DNA of 35,263 nt from Theodoxus fluviatilis. Lineage: Eukaryota; Mollusca; Gastropoda; Cycloneritida; Neritidae. The translations under genes were made by a program, and so were the position numbers. A model generated the notes under the pieces. It worked only from the letters and a program-made list of their open reading frames with translations. It was not told the origin of the DNA and ran no database searches. Shown piece by piece: positions 1 through 9,115 of the stretch. The stretch is from assembly GCA_034096865.1 (NCBI GenBank), contig JAWQFJ010016608.1, forward strand, positions 1-35,263, given 5' to 3'. The number at the start of each line of letters is the position of its first letter. The stretch's first letter is position 1.

Positions 1-3000
1 AAACTTGTGGAGTGCCCACACCACCGCCAAGCATTCTCGCTCGATGGTGGAGTAGCGGCTCTCTGCCCCTGACAACTTTCGACTGGCATAAGCCACAGGG
101 TGCGGCACTCCGCTTTTCTCCTGTAAGAGGACAGCTCCCAGACCACTGTCTGAAGCGTCGGTCCGTAGAGTGAACGGGCTAGACAAGTCAGGCAGCTGCA
201 AAACGGGTCGTGCCGTGAGTCTCGCTTTCAGCGCCCTGAACGCAGTCTCGCACGCTGCTGTCCACTCCACACGGTTTGGTGCATTCTTTCGAGTAAGACT
301 CGAGAGAGGAAGGGCAATAGCAGAGAAGTTTGGGATGAATTTTCTGTAATATCCCGCTAGACCTAGGAACGCACGCACCTGCTTCTTAGTCTCAGGTACC
401 GGTGCCTTCTCCACTTTCTCGATCTTGTCTCCCTCGGGCAAGATTTCTCCCTCCCTGACTACATGTCCCAAGAATGGCAACTCTAGAAATCCCACACAAC
501 ACTTTGTGGGTCGGGCTGAGAGATTCGCCCGTCTGAGACATTTCAGCACAGCCTCCAAGGCTTCTAAGTGCTCTGGCCAAGTCCTAGTGGCGATGAGGAT
601 GTCGTCCATGAAGTTATGGACATCGCTCCTCCCCAGTGGCTCCAACAGTGCTCGCATCATACGAGAGAAGACCGCGACAGCGTTCTTCAGTCCAAAAGGC
701 ATAACGCGAAACTGAAATTGGCCAGCAGGAGTGGTGAAAGCGGTCATGGGCCGCACATCCTCCCGCACCGGGATTTGCCAGTAACCTTTGGAAAGGTCTA
801 TCTTCGAAAAGTATTTTGCCCCCCCGATCTTGGCAAAGAGATTTTCTACATCAGGTAGCGGTTCAGCATCGAACACGGTCACGTTGTTCAGCGACCTGTA
901 GTCGACACAGAAACGATGTTGCCCGTCTTTCTTCTTGACGAGGACAACTGGAGCGTTGTAAGGCGAAGCTGCCGGCTCGATCACCCCGAGTCGCAACATG
1001 GCCTTCACTTCCTCCTTCACTGTCTCCAACTTCGCGTACGGCAGAGGGTACTGCCGGACTCGGACTGGTCGCGCGGTCTCGACTGTCATATCGAAGGAGA
1101 CAAGGTTGGTCTGGAGTGGGAGATCGGTCAGGACCGATTCGTACTTTGCTGCCAGACTCAACGCTTGCCTCCTCTGACTGTCGGTCAGAGTAGCAGCCAG
1201 CACGATGTCTCTCGCAGACTCCTCTGCGACTAATTGAGGTAGGGGAAGTTCGCGGTCAGGCGGAGTCATGTCCTCACCCTCCTCGACCACTGCGACGGCA
1301 ATGGTGGGCGTGGGACTATTGAACTCCCCTGTCTGCCGAACACGATACCGTTTCAGGAGATTCGCGTGGTAGAGCCTCTCACGTCCGAATGCCCTGACAA
1401 GGTAGTCGCATTCCCCTCTTCTCTGCACAACCTCAAAAGGTCCCTGCCAACACAGCTGGAGCTTATTGTGCTGTTGCGGCAACAACAGCAGCACTTGTTC
1501 CCCTGGATGGAACTGGCGGTCCTCTGTCCGCCTGTTAAACACTCCAGCGTGCCGCTCTGTAGCGGTGGCCAACCGTCGGCGCGCCAGCTCGCAGGTCTCC
1601 TCAATGCGGTTGCGCAAGTCGACCACGTATTCAGACGTGGTACGAACTTGTTCATCGGCCCCCTCCTCGGTCCACAGGCCGCGGAGTACTGCCATCGGGC
1701 CGCGAACGGTGCGTCCATACAACAGTTCAAAGGGGGAAAACCCTAGGCTTTCTTGGGGAACTTCCCGGTACGCGAACAGTAACGCGGGAATGTACCTGTC
1801 CCACTGCCTGGGCTTCTCTTGGGACAACTTCCGCAACATGGTCTTAAGTGTCCCGTTGTATCGCTCAACTAGCCCATTCCCCTGAGCGTGGTAGGGGGTC
1901 GTAGCTAGCCCTTTGATAGCCAGCAATCTCTCGACCTCGCGCATCACCTCACTCATGAACTGAGTTCCTCTGTCCGTCAGAATTTCAGCGGGGATTCCCA
2001 CCCGCGTCCAGACTTGCCACATGGCTTCTGCGACGGTAACGGCATCGATACTCTTCAGTGGGATTGCCTCAGGGTACCGAGTGGCATAGTCCACCAAGAC
2101 TAGGATGTACCTGTTCCCACTCTCCGCAGCAGGAGTAATGGGTCCCACAATATCGACAGCCACTCTCTCAAAAGGGGTGTCTATGAGTGGCATCTTGCCG
2201 ATCGGCACTTTCTGCGGTTTCGGACAGACTCTCTGACACTTGTCACAGGACGCTACGAAGTGACGTGTCTCGGGGCACATCCCCGGCCAATAGAAATGTT
2301 TCCAGACCCTTTCCCTAGTTCGTTGCACTCCCATGTGTCCTCCCATCGGCGGTTCGTGAGCGAGTCGTAAGACTCCTGCCCTAAGCTCACGTGGCACAAC
2401 TACTTGGGTGTACACTACCCCTTTTCCCCGGAATTCCCTGTATAGGAGTCCTTTCTTCCACACGAAGCGGATCTCCCCTGAGTGCTTTGTCGAACTCACT
2501 GTCCTTTTCTCCGCTGCCTCGCGACAATGACGGAGTGTAGGATCTGCCAACTGTAGTTCCCCCAGCTTCTTCGGAGTTACTTCTCCCAACCCTGGCGAAG
2601 CTACACGTAGCGGAGTTAGCTTTCCCTTCTTCTTAGCAACGGTCTGCGCACGTGTCACTATTGCAACTGACTTCGGTTGCCCATAAACGGGAAGAACTTC
2701 GGAATCGCTCAGCCGAGCGTGATTCCCCACGATAAAGTCGGCTGCAGGTGATTCCATCACGACTGCATCGACGTCACCGGAGTAGAACGGACTGTCTATC
2801 GCCATCCGGACGACTGGACAGAATCTCTTCAGGCTGGACTCAGCCATAGCTACTTCTAGTTCTTGACCTTTGAACTTCGACGGTGCTACGAGTGCCCTCT
2901 TCACTACGCACACTTGCGATCCGGTATCGCGGAGTCCCTGTACTGCTACTCCATCTACGGTCACAGAACATCTCGGGTCATAGCTCTGACGGCTACACGG

Positions 3001-4197
3001 AAGACACAAAGTCGGAACGGCGATGGGTCCCAGTGATCGAATAGGTCCCCCCGACACTGCCCCTGCAGTTTTTACTCTTTTCGGACAATCCCTTGCAAAG
3101 TGCTTCGGCGATTGACAGATATAGCACTTCTGAGTGCTAGGTCCCCTCGATCCCATCCCTTTTGTTCCCTTTTTCTTCCCTTGGACTTTTCCTTTCCCAT
3201 GAACATTCCCACCCTGTGGACGACTAGATTGGAAAGGTTTCCTTTCGCACCCGAGGTGCGCCTCTGCGTAGATTTCCGCTAACTCACATGCCTCCCTCAG
3301 CGTCTGAGGTCTCTTCTCTTTGATGTACACCGTCATCTCAGAAGGAAGAGATTGCAAGAACTGCTCTAAGAGGATGAGCTCCTCAAGCTCACTAATCTTC
3401 GAAAGTTCCCTCCATTTCGAAAGATTCTCTGTCATCCTAGCACCAAGCTGGACGAACGTTTCACTTTCCTTCTTTCTACAGGATCGAAACCTCAACCGAT
3501 AGGTTTCTGCCGTGAGCTGATAGCGCGTCAGCAGCGCGGCCTTCAGACCTTCATAGTCTTCTGCAGTTCCGTCATCTAAGGAGTTATACAGCTCCGCTGC
3601 TTTCCCTGTCAACCTAGTGGAAACGCGGGTAGCCCATGTGTCTCTTGCCCACTTGCATACATTTGCCACCCGTTCAAACCTACGTAACCACGTAGCTATT
3701 TCTTCCTTAGTCTCATCGAAGAGAGGGATAGAAGCTCTAAACCCTAAGTCTGCATGATTCTCATCCATCTCCCCACTCACACTTGGATGGTCCTCATCCA
3801 TTCGAGCTGTCGACCTAGCTCCCTGAGTCAGCAATTGCATCCGCAAAGCATGCTCTTCTTTCTCTCTTCTCAGTCGCTCTTCTGCTTCCACTCGCTCTCG
3901 CCTCTGCTTCTCTTCGCACTCCCATCTTTCTCGCTTCTGCTTCTCCTCAAACTCTCTCCTCTGCCTCTGCTCGTTCACTTCATTCTCTCTTTCAAGCTTC
4001 AAACGTTCAAGCTCCAATCGCGCCAGATCAGCTTCCTCTCTAGCTAAATGGCCCGCGATAAAGTCGGGTACAGCTGAATCCTCTATGTCTAGATCTGAGG
4101 CTAGGCTCCGCCAGCGCTCTATTCTGTTCCTCCTAGACTCATCAACTGATCCCCCATTGCTACTCTCCCCAGTCAAGTGTCCTGAACGAAGCTCCAT
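1..4197 (-). CDS. gag-pol: Gag-Pol polyprotein, Gmr1-like gene order (C-terminus outside window)
   Basis: One frame of 1399 codons from ATG at 4197 to the window edge, with no stop or frameshift; an in-frame TGA lies just upstream of that ATG. Residues 1-350 are Gag-like, with a charged Glu/Arg/Lys-rich coiled-coil-like stretch near 45-125. A CCHC zinc knuckle (C-x2-C-x4-H-x4-C) spans 358-371. The protease motif DTGSQ is at 424-428. Integrase follows: HHCC zinc site with H614, H621, C651, C654; catalytic D682, D742, E778 (D-x35-E); then a GPF motif at 919-921. Reverse transcriptase is third: D1134 in KIDLSKGYWQIP, and FMDD at 1196-1199 in place of the usual YxDD. RNase H begins last, with TDAS (D1347) and E1388, and is cut by the window edge. 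No separate frame or frameshift divides gag from pol. All motifs were read directly; the Gmr1 assignment rests on domain order and needs a tree. Confidence 0.93.
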   Translation of the reverse strand, partial: MELRSGHLTGESSNGGSVDESRRNRIERWRSLASDLDIEDSAVPDFIAGHLAREEADLARLELERLKLERENEVNEQRQRREFEEKQKRERWECEEKQRRERVEAEERLRREKEEHALRMQLLTQGARSTARMDEDHPSVSGEMDENHADLGFRASIPLFDETKEEIATWLRRFERVANVCKWARDTWATRVSTRLTGKAAELYNSLDDGTAEDYEGLKAALLTRYQLTAETYRLRFRSCRKKESETFVQLGARMTENLSKWRELSKISELEELILLEQFLQSLPSEMTVYIKEKRPQTLREACELAEIYAEAHLGCERKPFQSSRPQGGNVHGKGKVQGKKKGTKGMGSRGPSTQKCYICQSPKHFARDCPKRVKTAGAVSGGPIRSLGPIAVPTLCLPCSRQSYDPRCSVTVDGVAVQGLRDTGSQVCVVKRALVAPSKFKGQELEVAMAESSLKRFCPVVRMAIDSPFYSGDVDAVVMESPAADFIVGNHARLSDSEVLPVYGQPKSVAIVTRAQTVAKKKGKLTPLRVASPGLGEVTPKKLGELQLADPTLRHCREAAEKRTVSSTKHSGEIRFVWKKGLLYREFRGKGVVYTQVVVPRELRAGVLRLAHEPPMGGHMGVQRTRERVWKHFYWPGMCPETRHFVASCDKCQRVCPKPQKVPIGKMPLIDTPFERVAVDIVGPITPAAESGNRYILVLVDYATRYPEAIPLKSIDAVTVAEAMWQVWTRVGIPAEILTDRGTQFMSEVMREVERLLAIKGLATTPYHAQGNGLVERYNGTLKTMLRKLSQEKPRQWDRYIPALLFAYREVPQESLGFSPFELLYGRTVRGPMAVLRGLWTEEGADEQVRTTSEYVVDLRNRIEETCELARRRLATATERHAGVFNRRTEDRQFHPGEQVLLLLPQQHNKLQLCWQGPFEVVQRRGECDYLVRAFGRERLYHANLLKRYRVRQTGEFNSPTPTIAVAVVEEGEDMTPPDRELPLPQLVAEESARDIVLAATLTDSQRRQALSLAAKYESVLTDLPLQTNLVSFDMTVETARPVRVRQYPLPYAKLETVKEEVKAMLRLGVIEPAASPYNAPVVLVKKKDGQHRFCVDYRSLNNVTVFDAEPLPDVENLFAKIGGAKYFSKIDLSKGYWQIPVREDVRPMTAFTTPAGQFQFRVMPFGLKNAVAVFSRMMRALLEPLGRSDVHNFMDDILIATRTWPEHLEALEAVLKCLRRANLSARPTKCCVGFLELPFLGHVVREGEILPEGDKIEKVEKAPVPETKKQVRAFLGLAGYYRKFIPNFSAIALPLSSLTRKNAPNRVEWTAACETAFRALKARLTARPVLQLPDLSSPFTLRTDASDSGLGAVLLQEKSGVPHPVAYASRKLSGAESRYSTIERECLAVVWALHKF

Positions 4198-4439
4198 AAT
4201 CTCAAAATTTCACGACCCCAGTGAAACGATCTAAGCAGCTAAACTCAACAAGGGCTGCAAAGAAATGCACGAGCGAACAAGGTAATAATGGCAGCAAGCA
4301 AACAGCATGGGAAATGCAAAATAAACAGTCCCTCATCAGTGGTTCGGTGTTTTCCAGAGGTGTGGACAGTTCGGCAAAATGAGGTAATTTTACTCAAAAA
4401 TTAGAAATTAGATATAAATCCTGGGGCAGGCTCGCTTAC
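4198..4439 (-). other. Retrotransposon 5' leader between LTR and Gag start
   Basis: This stretch of about 240 bases lies between the inferred LTR end and the first in-frame ATG. It has in-frame stops. A primer binding site should start near 4439 on the minus strand, but I found no match to the 3' CCA end of a tRNA that I could recognise, so the primer is unresolved. Confidence 0.5.
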
Positions 4440-7208
4440 TGTCGCGTTTACAAGTGTTCTAATAGCTTTAATGCAGTTTTGCGATGCTGCACTTTCACCC
4501 TCAGGGACGAGGTAGTCGCCCTGAGGGTGAGGGCCAGAAGACAACTTGAGAGTTTACAGCTAAACTCAACTGCCACACCTTTGGAGACACCACAAGTAAA
4601 CAAACAGATGAAATAAGAGGAACCACTGAATCAGGTATAAAAGAACAGTTTAATCAACAACTCCCCCTTCCTGCTCAAGAGCAGTGAAGGTGAAGCATAA
4701 GCAGTACTCAATGCAAATGGGGGACCCAAACAACAACACGGTCTTGGTCCACCAACACAACAAGATGGTACTGCTCCTGCTGAAAAATGCTGAAACAAAC
4801 ACAAAATCCCCAAACCACCTTCAACAAGGTACACCAAATCTCCAACCCCCAAACAAGGAATCATAAGCAACAAAACCACAGCGTTACCGGTAACGTGTAA
4901 GTTGACCTTATGAATTCAAGAATACACAAACTCCAACCAACCACCTGTTTTCCCAAAACAGAGAAAAAATGGTCCACAAACTTCCCCAAAAATCCACTTT
5001 CCACCCCTCGTTGTGACCGTCCTAGTCAGTACAACAACAATCCATTCAATAAAATCCCCCATAAACACTTCCAACTCCCAAAAGGCATACAAACACCCTT
5101 CTACAACTAAGTCCACCAAATAGACTTAAACAAGCATAAACATCCGCAAAGGAAACTCCCCACAAATTCCCGAATTTGGAAGAAATACCCAAGTTCAATC
5201 CAAACTTCACCAAAAATGTCTCTTCCCTTCCCTGAGAAGATAACGCTTCCCCAAACTCCGAGCAGGGCACGCTCAGATAACAACAAACCCCAAAAGAGAT
5301 ACCCCGTCTCTCTCTCCCCCTCTCACTCCGCTCCCGAGTAAGAGTCAGCGCAGCCCGGCCTGACCCCAAGCCGGTCACGCCAGACAATAACAAAGCTCTC
5401 CTCGCTCCCGCTCGCCTGCACGCCTGCACCTCCCGGCGCCAGCCAATCAAAACGTCCCAACGCTAAACAACAAGGCTAGGCAAGCTGCAATAAACACATG
5501 AATGAAAACCCGTACTCGCTGACCTCTTGGCTCCGCCCAAGTTCACGAGCATCGCCACGCTCATTCCACAAGTCCACAAAACACCAGCAAGGTTACCACA
5601 GTCCAGTCCACTTGACACATGTGTGAAATACCTCATCCAACAAGTGAATCAACACGTTTCTCACACAGTTCCGTTGCAATGTCCGCCGTTGCAACCCACC
5701 AGTAGCTTCCACTCCTCACAGGTAAGAAAGTACAGAAGTTCAAACCCCCTCCTTGCTGTCCGCTCGGACTTCCAGTCCGAGTTGAATTTCTCCCCCCAGA
5801 AATTCCAGTCCACTCTTTAGAAGTGTCCCACTCCCAGTCCAGTAGAGTTAGACTTCCTACACATCCCCAGTGCAGGGAGAGATTACAGTCCCCATCTCTC
5901 TTTCTTCACTACTTGCGTACGTGAAAGGAAAACACTCCCCTGAGCGATACCTGTTACACAGATTGTCTCCGTGCCCCCTCGCTATCTTCCACTGCACCCA
6001 CAGTTAGAAGAAAAGACGAAGTCCGTAGTAAGTCAGAAACACACAAATTTCCCCCCTGGGATTCTCACAGTCCACTCCCTGAGCTAGACTAGTCTTACTA
6101 CACGAGAAAATACTTGCAACCCGGAATATCCACGTTGAGGAAACCAGCACACTCCAGTGTACTTGAAGAAACCAGCATGTCGACCCACGCCAGCGTTCCA
6201 CCTGGCGCCGTAAGTAGGACCCTCAGAAACTCGGCGGGGACGGTAGAGTTCTGATCCACCATCCACCATCATCCACGTCGTAGCAGCAGTCATCCACAAG
6301 ACTCGGCTACCCTACAAAGCCTGTAACACAACGGCCTAGACTAATAAGCTAATATTTTCTACTTCCCATGAACTCTTTCAAAGAATTACTAGAAACAGGG
6401 CAACTGCCCTTGACCCACGTGTTCAGAGAAACCCTCTCCCCGTTCCCCTCCCCACGAGAACGCCTCGTTTAAACTATCCAGACGTTAAACGAGATTACAC
6501 GAATTTCACAACTCAATGTAAAATTGGAGTTTACCGCTTCTACCAAAGAAACGAGTCCCTTATTTTTAGCTTATTCATTTTCGTCCCAATAATCGAATGC
6601 TTCCCGCCGTCATCCCAAACGGTCATTTCCCACATGGCAAACGAAAGAAGCAAGAATTCGGCCCTTACCCCACGAAGGCTGTGGTAACACGTCGACAAAA
6701 TCCTCACGTCCGGTTCAAGACTAATTCTCGGTGTCTTCCTGGCAGGCTGGCCTAGCCTCCGAGGCAAGACTTGCGAATTCCGACATTCGCAACCAAAAAC
6801 CCACTCCAGTGGTTTTCGATACGCGGAGCACCAAGCTCGCACGTCTACCTCTCATCCAACACGATGAATAATTGAACCTCGTTTTAGCACACTCCAAAAC
6901 GAGAAACCTCCCTTGCGCGGTAGTGCGCACCAATCAGGGAGCTTACATGCTAATTGACCCCTCGGCCCGTGCCGGGTCAATCGGTAATCCCCTGACAATG
7001 TAATCACGGCTCGGCCCGTGTTGGACAATTCGATAACCCCAAATAAAATAGTCACCCTCAGCTTGTACCCCTTGCTGAGAACTTTCCGCCCCATTCTATG
7101 GCGAACTCTGACCCTAACCTTGGTTTTTGAGCGGAACGCGGTGTCTACTCAATTTATCACCCCCCTCAATATTCCTTTAATCACCCTACCTGTCGCGCCC
7201 ACGCGACA
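4440..7208 (-). repeat. Probable 5' LTR (about 2.77 kb)
   Basis: The ends form a 7-base inverted terminal match: TGTCGCG at 4440-4446 and CGCGACA at 7202-7208, giving the canonical TG...CA ends. The outer end coincides with the point where homology to the right inverted arm begins, as expected for an insertion boundary. The region has no convincing gene; its open frames are short. It holds an 11-bp hairpin near the inner end, a 14-bp palindrome at 4882-4895, scattered CAGTCC motifs between 5580 and 6080, and a diverged direct repeat about 49 bases apart starting at 6961 and 7010. The other LTR is outside the window, so identity between LTRs could not be tested. The length is large for an LTR. 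Confidence 0.6.
4496..4529. other. Hairpin in retrotransposon LTR
   Basis: A perfect 11-bp stem, CACCCTCAGGG at 4496-4506 and CCCTGAGGGTG at 4519-4529. It extends past one bulged A by CGA/TCG around a GGTAG loop. It lies about 50 bases inside the inner LTR edge, so the element's RNA would carry it near the LTR/leader junction. Confidence 0.7.
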
Positions 7209-7250
7209 AATGTAATCAAGACGTCCATATCAGAAAATGAATTGCATTGG

Positions 7251-7781
7251 TCTGGGAACAGCATATTTGTAAGTTCTTCAGAGCAGCATATTTGTGGGTT
7301 CTTCAGAACAGCATATTTGTGGGTTCTTCAGAACAGCATATTTGTGAGTTCTTCAGAACAGCATATTTGTGGGTTCTTCAGAACAGCATATTTGTGAGTT
7401 CTTCAGAACAGCATATTTGTGGGTTCTTCAGAACAGCATATTTGTGGGTTCTTCAGAGCAGCATATTTGTGGGTTCTTCAGAACAGCATATTTGTGGGTT
7501 CTTCAGAGCAGCATATTTGTGGGTTCTTCAGAGCAGCTTATTTGTGGGTTCTTCAGAACAGCATATTTGTGGGTTCTTCAGAGCAGCATATTTGTGGGTT
7601 CTTCAGAGCAGCATATTTGTGAGTTCTTCAGAGCAGCTTATTTGTGGGTTCTTCAGAAAAGCATATTTGTGAGCTCTTCAGAGCAGCATATTTGTGGGTT
7701 CTTCAGAGCAGCATATTTGTGAGTTCTTCAGAGCAGCATATTTGTGGGTTCTTCAGAACAGCATATTTGCGGGTTCTTCAG
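7251..7781 (+). repeat. 25-bp minisatellite, about 21 units (left arm)
   Basis: Tandem 25-bp unit containing GCATATTTGTGGGTTCTTCA with small variants (GAACA or GAGCA, GGG or GAG). Because 25 is not a multiple of 3, all three plus frames stay open and give repetitive pseudo-proteins that I do not call genes. The last unit runs into the gene X terminal exon, and its TTCTTCAG is that exon's acceptor. Confidence 0.97.
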
Positions 7782-7939
7782 ACCTGGACAAGGATATCAA
7801 GACTGCGGTCTGGGAGCAGCAGGAGAAGTTTGCTTCAGCATCTTGGGCCAACTTGAACAATGTGCATCAAGTAGGGAGACTGTTTGGAAGACACAAATCA
7901 GATAATACAACAGATTCAGCTGCAACTGCCCAGACTTGA
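7782..7939 (+). CDS. Terminal exon of unrecognised gene X (left copy)
   Basis: I do not recognise the protein. The 158-bp exon follows TTCTTCAG (AG at 7780-7781) and ends in TGA at 7937-7939. It supplies two bases to the first codon and then encodes about 51 residues starting LDKDIKTAVWEQQEKF, with WANLNNVHQVGRLF in the middle and a Ser/Thr/Ala-rich tail ending AATAQT. The composition is ordinary protein, unlike the flanking repeat. The right-arm copy differs at one base of 158 (Gly to Glu), while neighbouring non-coding sequence differs by several percent, which supports coding constraint. A long 3' UTR with AATAAA at 11059 follows. Upstream exons would lie left of the retrotransposon, outside the window. 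No transcript evidence is available here. Confidence 0.65.
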
Positions 7940-7966
7940 TTAAGAAAAACATTTGCAAACACTCCC

Positions 7967-8415
7967 TAGAGGTGGAGATGCACTTCCAAGCCTGTAGCAC
8001 TAGCCAGAACGGCTCCACTGGGGAATAGGTAGAGGTGGAGCTGCACTTCCAAGCCTGTAGCACTAGCCAGAACGGCTCCACTGGGGAATAGGTAGAGGTG
8101 GAGCTGCACTTCCAAGCCTGTAGCACTAGCCAGAACGGCTCCACTGGGGAATAGGTAGAGGTGGAGATGCACTTCCAAGCCTGTAGCACTAGCCAGAACG
8201 GCTCCACTGGGGAATAGGTAGAGGTGGAGATGCACTTCCAAGCCTGTAGCACTAGCCAGAACGGCTCCACTGGGGAATAGGTAGAGGTGGAGATGCACTT
8301 CCAAGCCTGTAGCACTAGCCAGAACGGCTCCACTGGGGAATAGGTAGAGGTGGAGATGCACTTCCAAGCCTGTAGCACCAGCCAGAACTGCTCCACTGGG
8401 GAATAGGTAGAGGTG
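7967..8415 (+). repeat. 63-bp minisatellite, 7 units
   Basis: A 63-bp unit containing AGGTGGAGATGCACTTCCAA and CCAGAACGGCTCCACTGGGG is repeated about seven times. The right arm has about one diverged unit near 20,850-20,930, so the array expanded or collapsed after the arms formed. As 63 is a multiple of 3, two minus-strand frames stay open with 21-residue repeats; I treat them as by-products. Confidence 0.95.
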
Positions 8416-8741
8416 TGGCCGGCCAAAGATGTTGAAGCCTTCAATGATCAGATGGTAATCTGTCAATCGACTGAACTCTGCACACTGGAATCGGTGCCAT
8501 CCCATTTGAATTTTTGTTGAAGACATTCCATCTTTTATTGGATTTCATATCTGGACACATTTGATTTCTCTTTCGACTTTTTTCTCTCCTTCTGCAACCA
8601 TTAAGATCTTTTTGTCTGAAAACATTAATATTTTTGTTGAATGGGTTTTTGGAATAATCATTTGATCTATTTTGACAACTATGTAATTTTTAGTTGAAAC
8701 CATTTGTATATCTACATGAACCAGTCGTTCTTTTGTTGAAT

Positions 8742-9115
8742 TTGTGTGTGTGTGTAATGTGTGTGTGTGTAATGTGTAATGAGTGTGTGTAATGTGTGTG
8801 TAATGTGTACTGTGTGTGTGTAATGTGTAATGTGTGTGTGTGTAATGTGTATGGGTGTAATGTGAAATGTGTATGTGTGTAATGTGTGTGTGTAATGTGT
8901 AATGTGTGTGTAATGTGTGATGTGTGTGTGTAATGTGTGTGTAATGTGTAATGTGTGTGTGTAATGTGTAATGTGTGTGTGTGTAATGTGCGTGTGTGTA
9001 ATGTGTAATGTGTGTGTGTAATGTGTAATGTGTGTGTAATGTGTGTGTGTAATGTGTAATGTGTATGTGTGTAATGTGTAATGTGTATGTGTGTAATGTG
9101 TAATGTGTGTGTGTA
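8742..9115 (+). repeat. TG-rich microsatellite with TAATG interruptions
   Basis: Irregular tandem TGTGTGTAATG/TGTAATG units over about 370 bases. The equivalent site in the right arm (about 20,510-20,526) has only a short ATTACACACAC tract. Long minus-strand frames rich in His/Thr/Tyr here are repeat read-through. Confidence 0.95.

Larger units (their letters stand above)
1..7208 (-). mobile_element. Ty3/gypsy-type LTR retrotransposon, incomplete at window edge
   Basis: Reading on the minus strand the parts are: probable 5' LTR (7208-4440), leader (4439-4198), and Gag-Pol frame (4197 to 1 and beyond). The rest of RNase H and the 3' LTR lie outside the window. Pol domain order is protease, integrase, reverse transcriptase, RNase H, whereas most Ty3/gypsy elements have integrase last. 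This order is known for the Gmr1-like group of Ty3/gypsy elements. No env-like frame is visible. The element lies antisense in what appears to be the last intron of gene X. The right arm of the inverted duplication (around 22,555-22,562) has the same flank without the element. Confidence 0.88.

Noticed and set aside
1353..1885. Frames of 125-139 codons on both strands within the retrotransposon
   Set aside because: Shadows of the Gag-Pol frame, which covers this stretch with integrase motifs.
4636..4643. TATAAAAG as the retrotransposon promoter
   Set aside because: It lies on the plus strand, opposite to the element; at most an antisense signal.
5046..5450. 134-codon minus-strand frame inside the probable LTR
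   Set aside because: Low-complexity Arg/Gly/Leu composition, no motif, and located in the LTR.
7247..7722. Repetitive proteins (SSEQHICGFFRTAYLWVLQN-like) on plus, and mirror forms at 21,000-22,600 on minus
   Set aside because: Read-through of the 25-bp minisatellite, open in every frame of that strand.
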